A stretch of 13,403 nucleotides of DNA from Oribacterium sp. UBA3737 (GTDB taxonomy: Bacteria; Bacillota_A; Clostridia; Lachnospirales; Lachnospiraceae): positions 5,072 through 18,474 of the forward strand of contig DFGZ01000361.1 of the NCBI GenBank assembly GCA_002371295.1, written 5' to 3'. The notes below the pieces were generated by a model. It did no database searches. It saw only the letters and a program-made list of their open reading frames with translations, and was not told where the DNA came from. Below are positions 1-6,521 of this stretch, one piece after another; the first letter of the stretch is position 1; the number at the start of each line of letters is the position of its first letter. Made by a program: the position numbers and the translations under genes.

Positions 1-1
1 G

Positions 2-1219
2 GCAGATACAAACGAGAAGCCGGTTCTTCCTTCAACAAACATCGCAGATCCTCTCACTGAGGAGCGTAAGGCAGAGATCGGAAAGCTGATCTTCGAGCCT
101 GAATTAAAGCCTGAGATGCTCAAGGACCTTAACCTTCAGGAAATCCTCTTCCTTGAGGTAGCTATGGTGACAGCAAACAGAATGAAGGCCCTCGACAACT
201 ATGAGCAGAATCATCAGAAGATCCGCAATCAGTTCCTGAACCTTGTTCGTTCAGCAGAAAAGCTCTATGTTATCTATGATGCCAGAACAGGATATCCTCT
301 CCTGGACGGTGGCTATGCTCAGATGTACCTTGATGAAGAGCACGCAAACATTGCCGCAAAGCTTTACAGCGAGCAGCTTCGTATGACACGTGTCATCGAG
401 GTTCCGGGTATGTCCGCAAATGATGAAAGACCTGACGGAAAGATCCAGCTTAAGATCTTTGATTTCATGTACTTCCTCGGTCTCGAGAACATCATCGTTG
501 ATAACGGCTGGTACAAGGGCTTCCTTCGCCGCAGCGAGATTTCCGCTCCGTTCTATATCAATGAGGATTCGGAAAAGATTCCTCCATATAATCCGGCTTT
601 AAGCTTTGCTCTTATCGACTATGTTGCTGAGATCAAATGGCCTGTGAACTACGGAAAGCGTCAGGAGATACTTCAGGGCAAGTTCAACCGCATCATGCAG
701 CTTGTTCCCAAGTCAACCTTCCTCGTTCCTCTCCGCACACTTGAGGCAGGTGAGTCCGAGAATCCTTATGAGGCAGAGTCAGATGCAGCAAAGCCATCTG
801 ATGTTCCTTCAAACACAGATGCTGCAAATCAGGCAACCGAAGATGCAGATGCTGCAGCAGAGAATGCACAGAAGCAGAATCACCGTATCCAGTTACCTGT
901 TATAAGCGTCAACAGCAAGAACATGCTTCCTGTATTTACCGATATCTTTGAGTACTCAAAGAGCTTCGGCGAGACACCTTTCAAGCCTATCAAGGCTGAT
1001 TTCAAGGGTATCAACAGATTTATCGGCAATTACAACGGTATCATCATCAATCCTAAGGGACAGGGCATGGTCATTGAGCGTCGCGAAGCTCCTCAGGCAC
1101 CAAACGGTGCTCCGGCTCCTGTAAAGGCAGCTCCGGAGAGACCCGCAGCTCCTGCAGAAGAGCCAAAGAATGAGGCAGATTCAAACGTTATCAGTCTTAA
1201 CTCAAGAAGAAATAAATAA
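2..1219 (+). CDS. SseB-family protein, 5' end cut by the window edge
   Basis: The reading frame is open from base 2 to the TAA at 1217-1219, giving 405 visible residues; an internal ATG at 116 is not the start because coding continues upstream without a stop. Two SseB-like domains are visible. The first lies around visible residues 75-180 and contains YVIYDARTGYPLLDGG. The second lies around residues 300-365 and contains LPVFTDIFEYSKSF and the typical GIIINPKGQGMVI strand. An Ala/Asp/Glu-rich linker (roughly residues 250-290) separates them, and the C-terminus is a Pro/Ala-rich, probably disordered tail. SseB domains are common in Firmicutes and Actinobacteria, but their biochemical role is poorly defined; the name comes from enhanced serine sensitivity in E. 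coli. The gene ends in a strong terminator and converges on the HAD gene. The family call is fairly sure; the role is unknown. Confidence 0.72.
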   Translation, partial: ADTNEKPVLPSTNIADPLTEERKAEIGKLIFEPELKPEMLKDLNLQEILFLEVAMVTANRMKALDNYEQNHQKIRNQFLNLVRSAEKLYVIYDARTGYPLLDGGYAQMYLDEEHANIAAKLYSEQLRMTRVIEVPGMSANDERPDGKIQLKIFDFMYFLGLENIIVDNGWYKGFLRRSEISAPFYINEDSEKIPPYNPALSFALIDYVAEIKWPVNYGKRQEILQGKFNRIMQLVPKSTFLVPLRTLEAGESENPYEAESDAAKPSDVPSNTDAANQATEDADAAAENAQKQNHRIQLPVISVNSKNMLPVFTDIFEYSKSFGETPFKPIKADFKGINRFIGNYNGIIINPKGQGMVIERREAPQAPNGAPAPVKAAPERPAAPAEEPKNEADSNVISLNSRRNK

Positions 1220-1235
1220 CCTATGAGTTTTAAAA

Positions 1236-1270
1236 GGCGGCTCCGGACAAATCCGGAACCGCCCTTTTTT
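1236..1270 (+). terminator. Intrinsic terminator after the SseB-family gene
   Basis: GGCGG (1236-1240) and TCCGGA (1242-1247) pair with TCCGGA (1252-1257) and CCGCC (1259-1263), leaving one C/A mismatch and a CAAA loop. Six T follow at 1265-1270. It lies 17 bases after the stop codon. On the minus strand the same hairpin is followed by TTTTAAAA, so it may also weakly end the convergent HAD transcript. Confidence 0.9.
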
Positions 1271-1310
1271 ATGATGTGAGTGTCAAAAGTCGATATCGGA
1301 CCGCTTCGCG

Positions 1311-2129
1311 CTATTCGTCCTCCAGGATGAACTTTTCTATGACTTCCGCCACGCCGTCATCATCATTGGTATTGGTAATGTAGTCTGCTCTTGATCTCAG
1401 GGCATCCTGTGCGTTCTCCATGGCAACACCGAGCCCTGCATAATCTATCATAGTGATATCATTCATACCGTCACCGCAGGCTATAAGCTCGGTACGGTCG
1501 ATACCGATCTTTTCCAGAAGCTTTCTGAGAGATGCCGCCTTTTCTATTCCGGGCGGTACGATTTCAAGGAAATAGGTTTCCGAGAAAAAGACATTGAGCT
1601 TATCCCCGTACTTTTCTTTGATGAGTCTTTCTATATCACGAAGGTGATCATGCCCGCCAACACACAGGAACTTGCATACCGGACCATCCAGAGCACCTGA
1701 AAGGTCTGTTACCTTCTGAAGAGGAACCCTGTTGATCTTTGCTTCCAGAACAGCATAGGGGTTTGTGTCATCGAGTGTTACCGCACCCGTATTGTTGTAG
1801 GTCACTATAGTCACATCTTCAAACATAGACCCGTACTTCACGATATCCTGATAATACTCCTCAGGGATCATGGTCTCCATGATAGTTTCACCGGTGGCGG
1901 CATCCACTATATGGGCTCCGTTGTATGCGAGCATATATCCACCGGTTTCACTGAGGCTCACCATTTCCGCCACAGGCCTGATGCCCACCAGAGGGCGTCC
2001 GGAGGCAAGCACTATACGAACTCCCATATCCGCTGCCTTTTTCAATGCTTCTTTATTTCTCTCTGATACTGTCTTTTGGGAATTGGTAAGTGTTCCGTCC
2101 AGATCCAGAGCTATCATCTTGTATTTCAT
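1311..2129 (-). CDS. Cof-type HAD-IIB family hydrolase (sugar/nucleotide phosphatase)
   Basis: A complete 272-residue protein of the usual Cof-type length (about 260-290). The HAD motifs are intact: DLDGT with nucleophile D9 and acid/base D11, motif II Ser at S43 in LASGRP, motif III Lys at K197, and motif IV GDGMND at 219-224. The middle region (about residues 85-190) is the alpha/beta C2-type cap that sets substrate choice. Relatives are soluble cytoplasmic Mg-dependent phosphatases acting on sugar phosphates, pyridoxal phosphate or flavin precursors; the substrate cannot be read from this sequence. The ATG at 2127-2129 has an AGGA site about 8 bases upstream on the minus strand. The gene is transcribed alone, divergent from the sigma factor gene and convergent with the SseB-family gene. 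Family sure, substrate unknown. Confidence 0.9.
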   Translation of the reverse strand: MKYKMIALDLDGTLTNSQKTVSERNKEALKKAADMGVRIVLASGRPLVGIRPVAEMVSLSETGGYMLAYNGAHIVDAATGETIMETMIPEEYYQDIVKYGSMFEDVTIVTYNNTGAVTLDDTNPYAVLEAKINRVPLQKVTDLSGALDGPVCKFLCVGGHDHLRDIERLIKEKYGDKLNVFFSETYFLEIVPPGIEKAASLRKLLEKIGIDRTELIACGDGMNDITMIDYAGLGVAMENAQDALRSRADYITNTNDDDGVAEVIEKFILEDE

Positions 2130-2184
2130 GACCGATCCTGCCTTATTAAATTTATAAAAATCTATTCAGATTTTAATCACCACT

Positions 2185-2213
2185 ATCATAACACAGTTTC
2201 TTTGGAATAGGAA
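2185..2213 (-). promoter_or_regulatory. Candidate promoter for the HAD gene
   Basis: On the minus strand, TTCCTA (2208-2213) is followed after 17 bases by TATGAT (2185-2190), which is preceded by TGT, giving an extended -10. The predicted transcript would have a leader of about 50 bases. The -35 matches the consensus at only 3 of 6 positions, so the call rests mainly on the extended -10. Confidence 0.4.
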
Positions 2214-2233
2214 AGCTATATAGGTGAACATAC

Positions 2234-2264
2234 TTTTGCTTTTAAGCAATGTGTGCTATTCTAT
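2234..2264 (+). promoter_or_regulatory. Candidate distal promoter of the sigma gene, with a palindrome over its -35 region
   Basis: TGTGCTATTCTAT (2252-2264) contains the extended -10 TGC-TATTCT and matches the pcrA promoter core at 12 of 13 positions. The matching -35 position (2234-2239, TTTTGC) is poor. A palindrome TTGCTT-TT-AAGCAA (2236-2249) covers it, which would fit an activator or repressor site. This is inference from pattern only. Confidence 0.35.
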
Positions 2265-2288
2265 GCAAATCAGATAATTGCAATCCAC

Positions 2289-2317
2289 TTCACATGTCAC
2301 TTTGTGAATGTTACAAT
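2289..2317 (+). promoter_or_regulatory. Proximal promoter of the sigma-GTPase-helD operon, overlapped by an inverted repeat
   Basis: TTCACA (2289-2294), a 17-base spacer and TACAAT (2312-2317) with an upstream TG (2309-2310) make a good sigma-A type promoter about 50 bases before the TTG start. The -35 hexamer is also the left arm of a perfect inverted repeat, TTCACA-N8-TGTGAA (2289-2308). A protein bound there would cover the -35 and spacer and would be expected to block transcription. The regulator is not identifiable here. Confidence 0.55.
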
Positions 2318-2367
2318 AGATAGATTATTTCGGACAAAACGAAGATTTTAACTGCCGGAGGCTTATT

Positions 2368-3168
2368 TTGGACAAAACATCCATCGATTACGAAGAACTG
2401 GAAAAAGAGAACAGGGTACTGGTGGAAGCTATCCGGAACAGTGAAGGTAAGGCTGAGGCCGAAGCTGAACTCTGCAGCAGGAACAAGGGGCTCATCATGC
2501 AGATAGTCCGGAACTATGTGAACTTGTCGAACCACACTCTGAGCGGAGAGGATCTGGAAAGTGTGGGAAAGATAGGTCTCATACGTGCAGCAAAAAACTT
2601 TGACCCCTCCTTTGGAACCAAATTCTCAACTTACGCGGTCTACTGGATTCGCGACAGTATAGTAAAGGAGATATATAACGCAGGCTTCGGAATCAGACTT
2701 TCCAACCATCAGCTGGAAAGAATCTTTAAAGTCCAGTCTGTCTTAAGAAAATTCGATCTTGAGCATCTTGAAGGAACCGAGATGATCAGGGCCATCATGC
2801 AGGATACCGGCTTCTCCGAGGAGGAGGTCCGGAAGTGTCTTCGTCTCAGCAACATCGTTCTGGGAACGACTTCTCTCAACCGTAAGATAGGAAACAGTGA
2901 GGAAGACTCCTCCGAACTCGGGGATCTCAGGATGTCTCCAGACAATGTTGAAGATACGGTTATCGAGCAGGAGCTCCATCAGGAGCTTTACCGTTCCCTC
3001 AACACACTTTCCGATGACGAACGCGATACTCTGGTGCTTAGATACGGACTTTACGACGGTAAGCAGCATACCCTTAAGGAGATTGCCGGACTTTACAGTG
3101 TCTCCATCGAAGCGATCCGACAGAGAGAACAGCGAGCCATAAGAAAACTCAGGAAAGAACTGGATTGA
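2368..3168 (+). CDS. Sigma-70 family RNA polymerase sigma factor, short, alternative type
   Basis: A 266-residue sigma factor with regions 2, 3 and 4 but no region 1.1. Region 2 spans about residues 35-105 and includes EDLESVGKIGLIRAAKNF and FSTYAVYWIRDSI. Region 3 covers about 108-190 and begins with RLSNHQLERIF, keeping the His and Glu used for extended -10 contacts in E. coli RpoD. Region 4 (about 205-266) ends in a helix-turn-helix, HTLKEIAGLYSVSIEAIRQRE. The Gln and Thr of region 2.4 that read position -12 in housekeeping factors are Asp96 and Val99 here, which argues for an alternative rather than primary factor. The start is TTG at 2368 with GGAGG at 2357-2361, six bases away. It heads a probable operon with the GTPase and HelD. 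No anti-sigma gene is adjacent. Confidence 0.88.
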   Translation: MDKTSIDYEELEKENRVLVEAIRNSEGKAEAEAELCSRNKGLIMQIVRNYVNLSNHTLSGEDLESVGKIGLIRAAKNFDPSFGTKFSTYAVYWIRDSIVKEIYNAGFGIRLSNHQLERIFKVQSVLRKFDLEHLEGTEMIRAIMQDTGFSEEEVRKCLRLSNIVLGTTSLNRKIGNSEEDSSELGDLRMSPDNVEDTVIEQELHQELYRSLNTLSDDERDTLVLRYGLYDGKQHTLKEIAGLYSVSIEAIRQREQRAIRKLRKELD

Positions 3169-3249
3169 TTTGAGCCAACAGACTTCACAGTATTATCAGA
3201 AGTCGATATGGAACCGTTTTTTAGTAAGTCACAGGAGGACATCAGGTCT

Positions 3250-4215
3250 TTGATCAAAATAGATCTAATCACCGGATTTTTGGGCTCCGGGAAAACAAGC
3301 TTTATAAAAAAATATGCAAAATATCTGATAGACCGGGGAGAGAAAATCTGTATCCTCGAGAACGACTACGGCGCCATAAACATTGACATGGTACTTCTGA
3401 ACGAGCTCTTGGGACCAAACTGCGAGCTTGAGATGATCGTTGGCGGCGACGGACACGAAGCACATCAGCGAAGGTTCAGGACCAAGCTCATCAGCATGGG
3501 GATGCTTGGCTACACCAGAGTCATCATCGAACCGAGCGGAATCTACGATATGGACGAGTTCTTTGACACTCTTTGTGAGAGTCCCCTGGACAGATGGTAC
3601 GAGGCAGGATCTGTCATAAGTATAGTGGACGGAAACAACCCATCAGAGCTTTCTCCGGAAGCAGAGTACCTTCTCATGTCAGAAAGTGCCTGCGCCGGGA
3701 AACTGGTGATAAGCAAGCTGCATGACGCTGAGGCTCCCTATACTATGCAGTTCAGTGAAAGGACAGTAACCCGTCTGAATGAAGCCATGGAAAAGTATAA
3801 CTGCAAACGCAGATTTTCCATTGATGATGTGATCGCGAAGGACTGGGAAACATTTACAGACCGGGACTTTGAATCCATAAAGAATGCGGGCTTCCGGCAT
3901 GCCAGTCATGTGAAGCTGCCCCTTTCCGACAACAGTGATTTTCAGTCTTTGTTCTATTTTGGATTCAGAACCGGGGAAGAGGACTTAAGAGAGCTTCTCG
4001 GTAAGCTCCTTCAGGACCGCGAAGCCGGAAATATCATCAGAATCAAAGGCTTCATGACTTTATCGGATAGTGAATATCTGGAAATAAACGCCACAAAAGA
4101 GCGCATCAGTATAAGCCCTGTAAAAAGGCAGACAGAAGATGTACTAATAATAATCGGTGAAAAGCTCGATAAGAATAAAATAGCAGGATTTTTTCCCGGA
4201 GCAGTTACCGTTTAA
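3250..4215 (+). CDS. CobW/COG0523-like G3E P-loop GTPase lacking the cysteine metal motif
   Basis: Belongs to the CobW/HypB/UreG GTPase group, which contains metallochaperones and metal-insertion proteins. Visible motifs, numbered from the TTG start: Walker A GFLGSGKTS (9-17), the NDYGAINID switch segment, and IIEPSG as the Walker B-like strand. The Cys-x-Cys-Cys metal motif usual for COG0523 is absent; the corresponding stretch reads VGGDGHEAHQRRF. The guanine-specificity loop is also degenerate (ISKLHD in place of NKxD). An ATG at 3208 would add 14 residues but has no ribosome site. TTG at 3250 has AGGAGG at 3233-3238 and gives the IKIDLITGFLGSGKT beginning usual for the family, so I prefer it (321 residues). 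It lies between sigma and helD, 17 bases before helD. The metal and partner are unknown. Confidence 0.82.
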   Translation: MIKIDLITGFLGSGKTSFIKKYAKYLIDRGEKICILENDYGAINIDMVLLNELLGPNCELEMIVGGDGHEAHQRRFRTKLISMGMLGYTRVIIEPSGIYDMDEFFDTLCESPLDRWYEAGSVISIVDGNNPSELSPEAEYLLMSESACAGKLVISKLHDAEAPYTMQFSERTVTRLNEAMEKYNCKRRFSIDDVIAKDWETFTDRDFESIKNAGFRHASHVKLPLSDNSDFQSLFYFGFRTGEEDLRELLGKLLQDREAGNIIRIKGFMTLSDSEYLEINATKERISISPVKRQTEDVLIIIGEKLDKNKIAGFFPGAVTV

Positions 4216-4232
4216 AAGAAAGATCAGAGGAT

Positions 4233-6272
4233 ATGCAGGATACTATATTTACAGAAGAACAGAAACATTTGACAGAGCTCTATAACAAGCTCACAAACAT
4301 GAAGTCCCAGATGGAGGCGGAGCTTATCGATCTCCAGAATCAGGCTCAGGAAGAAAAGAACACTGTCAGCGACGATCTCCAGTATGACTTCGTCGGCATC
4401 GAGGAATCTCAGGAAACGCTCATCGAATTCGAGACCATGAGCCGTGCAGTCGAGGAGCTTAATATCAGCAGCCGCACAGTAAGTACGGCTCTGTCCAAGG
4501 TCAACAGACTTCTGCCGCGGCCTTACTTTGCCCGTATCAATGTACAGTTCCCGGAGGAGACCGAAGAGGAGTCCTACTATATCGGAACCACCTCAGTCTC
4601 CAATGAGGATCATGAACCCGTTGTCGTAGACTGGAGAAGTCCCATTGCAGAGGTGTACTACAATCAACAGATGGGAGAGACCTCCTATGATGTTGACGGA
4701 AGAAAGATCCCTGTGGAGCTTAAGCTCCGCCGTCAGTTCGACATCGAGCAGAATGTGCTGAAGGCTTATTTTGATACAAAAATCGCTCTTGAGGATCCCC
4801 TTCTCATTCATTCACTCACGAGAAAGCGCACCGACAAGATGCAGTCCATCACTGAGACCATCCAGAAGGAGCAGAACGCCATCATCAGACACCCGGACGT
4901 TCCCGTTCTCCTGGTACAGGGAATTGCAGGCAGCGGAAAGACCTCAGTACTTCTTCAGAGAATAGCTTATCTTTTCTACAGAAGACGTAAGAACTTGAGA
5001 CCCAATCAGGTATGCCTCATCACACTGAACCCTGTTTTCCAGCAGTATATCGACCATGTACTTCCGGAAATGGGCGAGGCCAATCCTACAACCATGACAT
5101 GGTCAGACTTCCTGGATTCTCTGGGAGTTGACAGTCTGGGTGAGGCAGATATCACCGAAGCAGATTCACTTCATCAGATAGATGAGGGTCTCAAGGGCTT
5201 CAGGCTCGATGAGCATTACCTTCACAATATCAATCTGAAGCGTGTCCGCGTCCTTGATAAGAAGCAGATCGCAGGAGTTCTGAGAAAGTACAGAAATTCA
5301 TCATCCACCTCCTGGATCATTCAGACAGCTGTTGAAGACCTTCAGGAACTGGCACGTAAAAACGCAAGAAAGATGGAGCGCAAGAACAAGGAGCTGGGCG
5401 CCGAAGACATAAGCTTCGACGATCAGGATCCGGATGAGAACCAGTTCGGAGGAGTAGCGGAAAAGATCAGAAGCCTTGACTGGCTGGACATCGACGCCAT
5501 AGGTAAACACATACTCGGCAAGGAGGATCTGACTCCCGCTGAGTACACCTACCTCAAGATGTCACTGACCGGCTTCAGCGATCACAATACCCGCTATGTA
5601 ATCGTGGATGAGGTTCAGGACTACACCGAAGCACAGCTCATGGTGATGACCAAATATTTCAGGAATGCCCATTTCATGATGCTGGGAGATGAGTTCCAGT
5701 CCATCCACAGCGGAACTGCGACCTTCCGGGACATCGAAAACTGGTTCATCTCTCAGGGCAAGGAAGTCACGAACCTTTCTCTTATGACCAGTTACCGTTC
5801 ATCACCGGAGATCACCAAGCTGTTCACAGGACTTCTGCCAAAGGAGATACGCATACAAACAAATTCTGTACAGAGAGAGGGTATCGAACCTGCAGTCATC
5901 ACCTGTGAGACCCACGAAGACTATGTTGAGAAGCTTAAGTCAGTCATCGCCGAGAACACCCGGGAAGAGGGACTCACCGCTATAATCTGTGAGGATCGCT
6001 CAGGTATCAATCTCATCAGCAGAAGTCTCGGGGACGAAACACCTCATATAGTCCGTTCCTATGAAGCTCTTCCGAAGAGCGGAGTTGTCATTATGGAACT
6101 TAAGCTCGCCAAGGGACTTGAATTTGACACTGTCATCCTTCCTGATGTAACAGAAGGCGAATACCCTGACAGACCGCTTTTCAGACACCGCCTTTACACA
6201 GCCATCTCCAGAGCCACAGAGAAGATCATCATTCTGGCAGACGGCAAGTTATCACCGCTTGTGACTGTCTGA
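4233..6272 (+). CDS. helD: RNA polymerase recycling motor ATPase HelD (SF1 UvrD-like)
   Basis: A 679-residue SF1 ATPase of the HelD group, which in Bacillus subtilis binds core RNA polymerase, enters its channels and releases stalled or post-termination polymerase from nucleic acid. The N-terminal 60 residues are a charged coiled-coil arm, as in HelD. The linker DWRSPIAEVYYNQQ (about 133-146) is characteristic of HelD and absent from UvrD/PcrA. ATPase motifs: Walker A GIAGSGKTS (230-238), Walker B VDEVQD (about 456), GDEFQSIHSG (about 484), SYRSSPEI (about 520), AKGLEFD (about 625) and YTAISRA (about 654). It is somewhat shorter than B. subtilis HelD (774). The ATG at 4233 has a close AGAGG at 4226-4230. 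It follows the GTPase by 17 bases, so the two are probably co-transcribed. No terminator with a T-run follows the stop. Confidence 0.88.
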   Translation: MQDTIFTEEQKHLTELYNKLTNMKSQMEAELIDLQNQAQEEKNTVSDDLQYDFVGIEESQETLIEFETMSRAVEELNISSRTVSTALSKVNRLLPRPYFARINVQFPEETEEESYYIGTTSVSNEDHEPVVVDWRSPIAEVYYNQQMGETSYDVDGRKIPVELKLRRQFDIEQNVLKAYFDTKIALEDPLLIHSLTRKRTDKMQSITETIQKEQNAIIRHPDVPVLLVQGIAGSGKTSVLLQRIAYLFYRRRKNLRPNQVCLITLNPVFQQYIDHVLPEMGEANPTTMTWSDFLDSLGVDSLGEADITEADSLHQIDEGLKGFRLDEHYLHNINLKRVRVLDKKQIAGVLRKYRNSSSTSWIIQTAVEDLQELARKNARKMERKNKELGAEDISFDDQDPDENQFGGVAEKIRSLDWLDIDAIGKHILGKEDLTPAEYTYLKMSLTGFSDHNTRYVIVDEVQDYTEAQLMVMTKYFRNAHFMMLGDEFQSIHSGTATFRDIENWFISQGKEVTNLSLMTSYRSSPEITKLFTGLLPKEIRIQTNSVQREGIEPAVITCETHEDYVEKLKSVIAENTREEGLTAIICEDRSGINLISRSLGDETPHIVRSYEALPKSGVVIMELKLAKGLEFDTVILPDVTEGEYPDRPLFRHRLYTAISRATEKIIILADGKLSPLVTV

Positions 6273-6289
6273 GCATAGCTAAGTGGCGG

Positions 6290-6440
6290 AAACGAAGTCG
6301 ACGTTGCATAGTTGTGGCTCTCAGGTCAGAATTTGGTGCCCTGAGCGGGTGGGAACCCCAGCCCATTGAAAGGCGCTTCGCGAGGGCTGGGGCTATATGA
6401 CAGGTCCCTAAGGGACCTGCCACGAGTGGCGGCCCACTGT
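6290..6440. repeat. GC-rich cluster of palindromes between helD and pcrA
   Basis: This gap (6273-6521) has no credible gene. Its middle holds consecutive inverted repeats: CTCAGG (6320-6325) with CCTGAG (6340-6345); a perfect 9-bp stem CCCCAGCCC (6356-6364) with GGGCTGGGG (6384-6392), enclosing a small CGC-TTC-GCG hairpin; CAGGTCCC (6401-6408) with GGGACCTG (6412-6419) and a TAA loop; and AGTGG (6425-6429) with CCACT (6434-6438). GCATAG also occurs twice (near 6274 and 6305) ahead of GTGGC. None of the hairpins has a T-run, so this is not a standard terminator. It could be a REP/MITE-like mobile palindrome or a structured RNA; the sequence alone does not decide. Confidence 0.6.
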
Positions 6441-6441
6441 G

Positions 6442-6470
6442 TTGAAAGCAGAGAACAAATGTGCTATTAT
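6442..6470 (+). promoter_or_regulatory. Promoter of pcrA
   Basis: TTGAAA (6442-6447), a 17-base spacer and TATTAT (6465-6470) with an extended TGC just upstream form a strong sigma-A type promoter. It begins directly after the palindrome cluster. Predicted leader is about 45 bases, ending in the AGGAAG ribosome site at 6506-6511. It shows pcrA can be transcribed independently of helD. Confidence 0.75.
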
Positions 6471-6521
6471 ATTTGCATTAGCAATACTTACATGCCAGTT
6501 TTATCAGGAAGTTGAAATTCT

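Noticed and set aside
1288..1310. AAGTCGATAT shared by the region after the HAD gene and by 3199-3210
   Set aside because: A ten-base match with weak similarity beyond it could be chance; not enough to call a repeat.
6356..6419. Hairpins as the helD terminator
   Set aside because: No T-run follows either stem; factor-dependent termination cannot be judged from sequence.
6229..6423. 64-codon minus-strand frame across the helD-pcrA gap
   Set aside because: It overlaps the helD end and the hairpin cluster, has no ribosome site I can see and no family resemblance.
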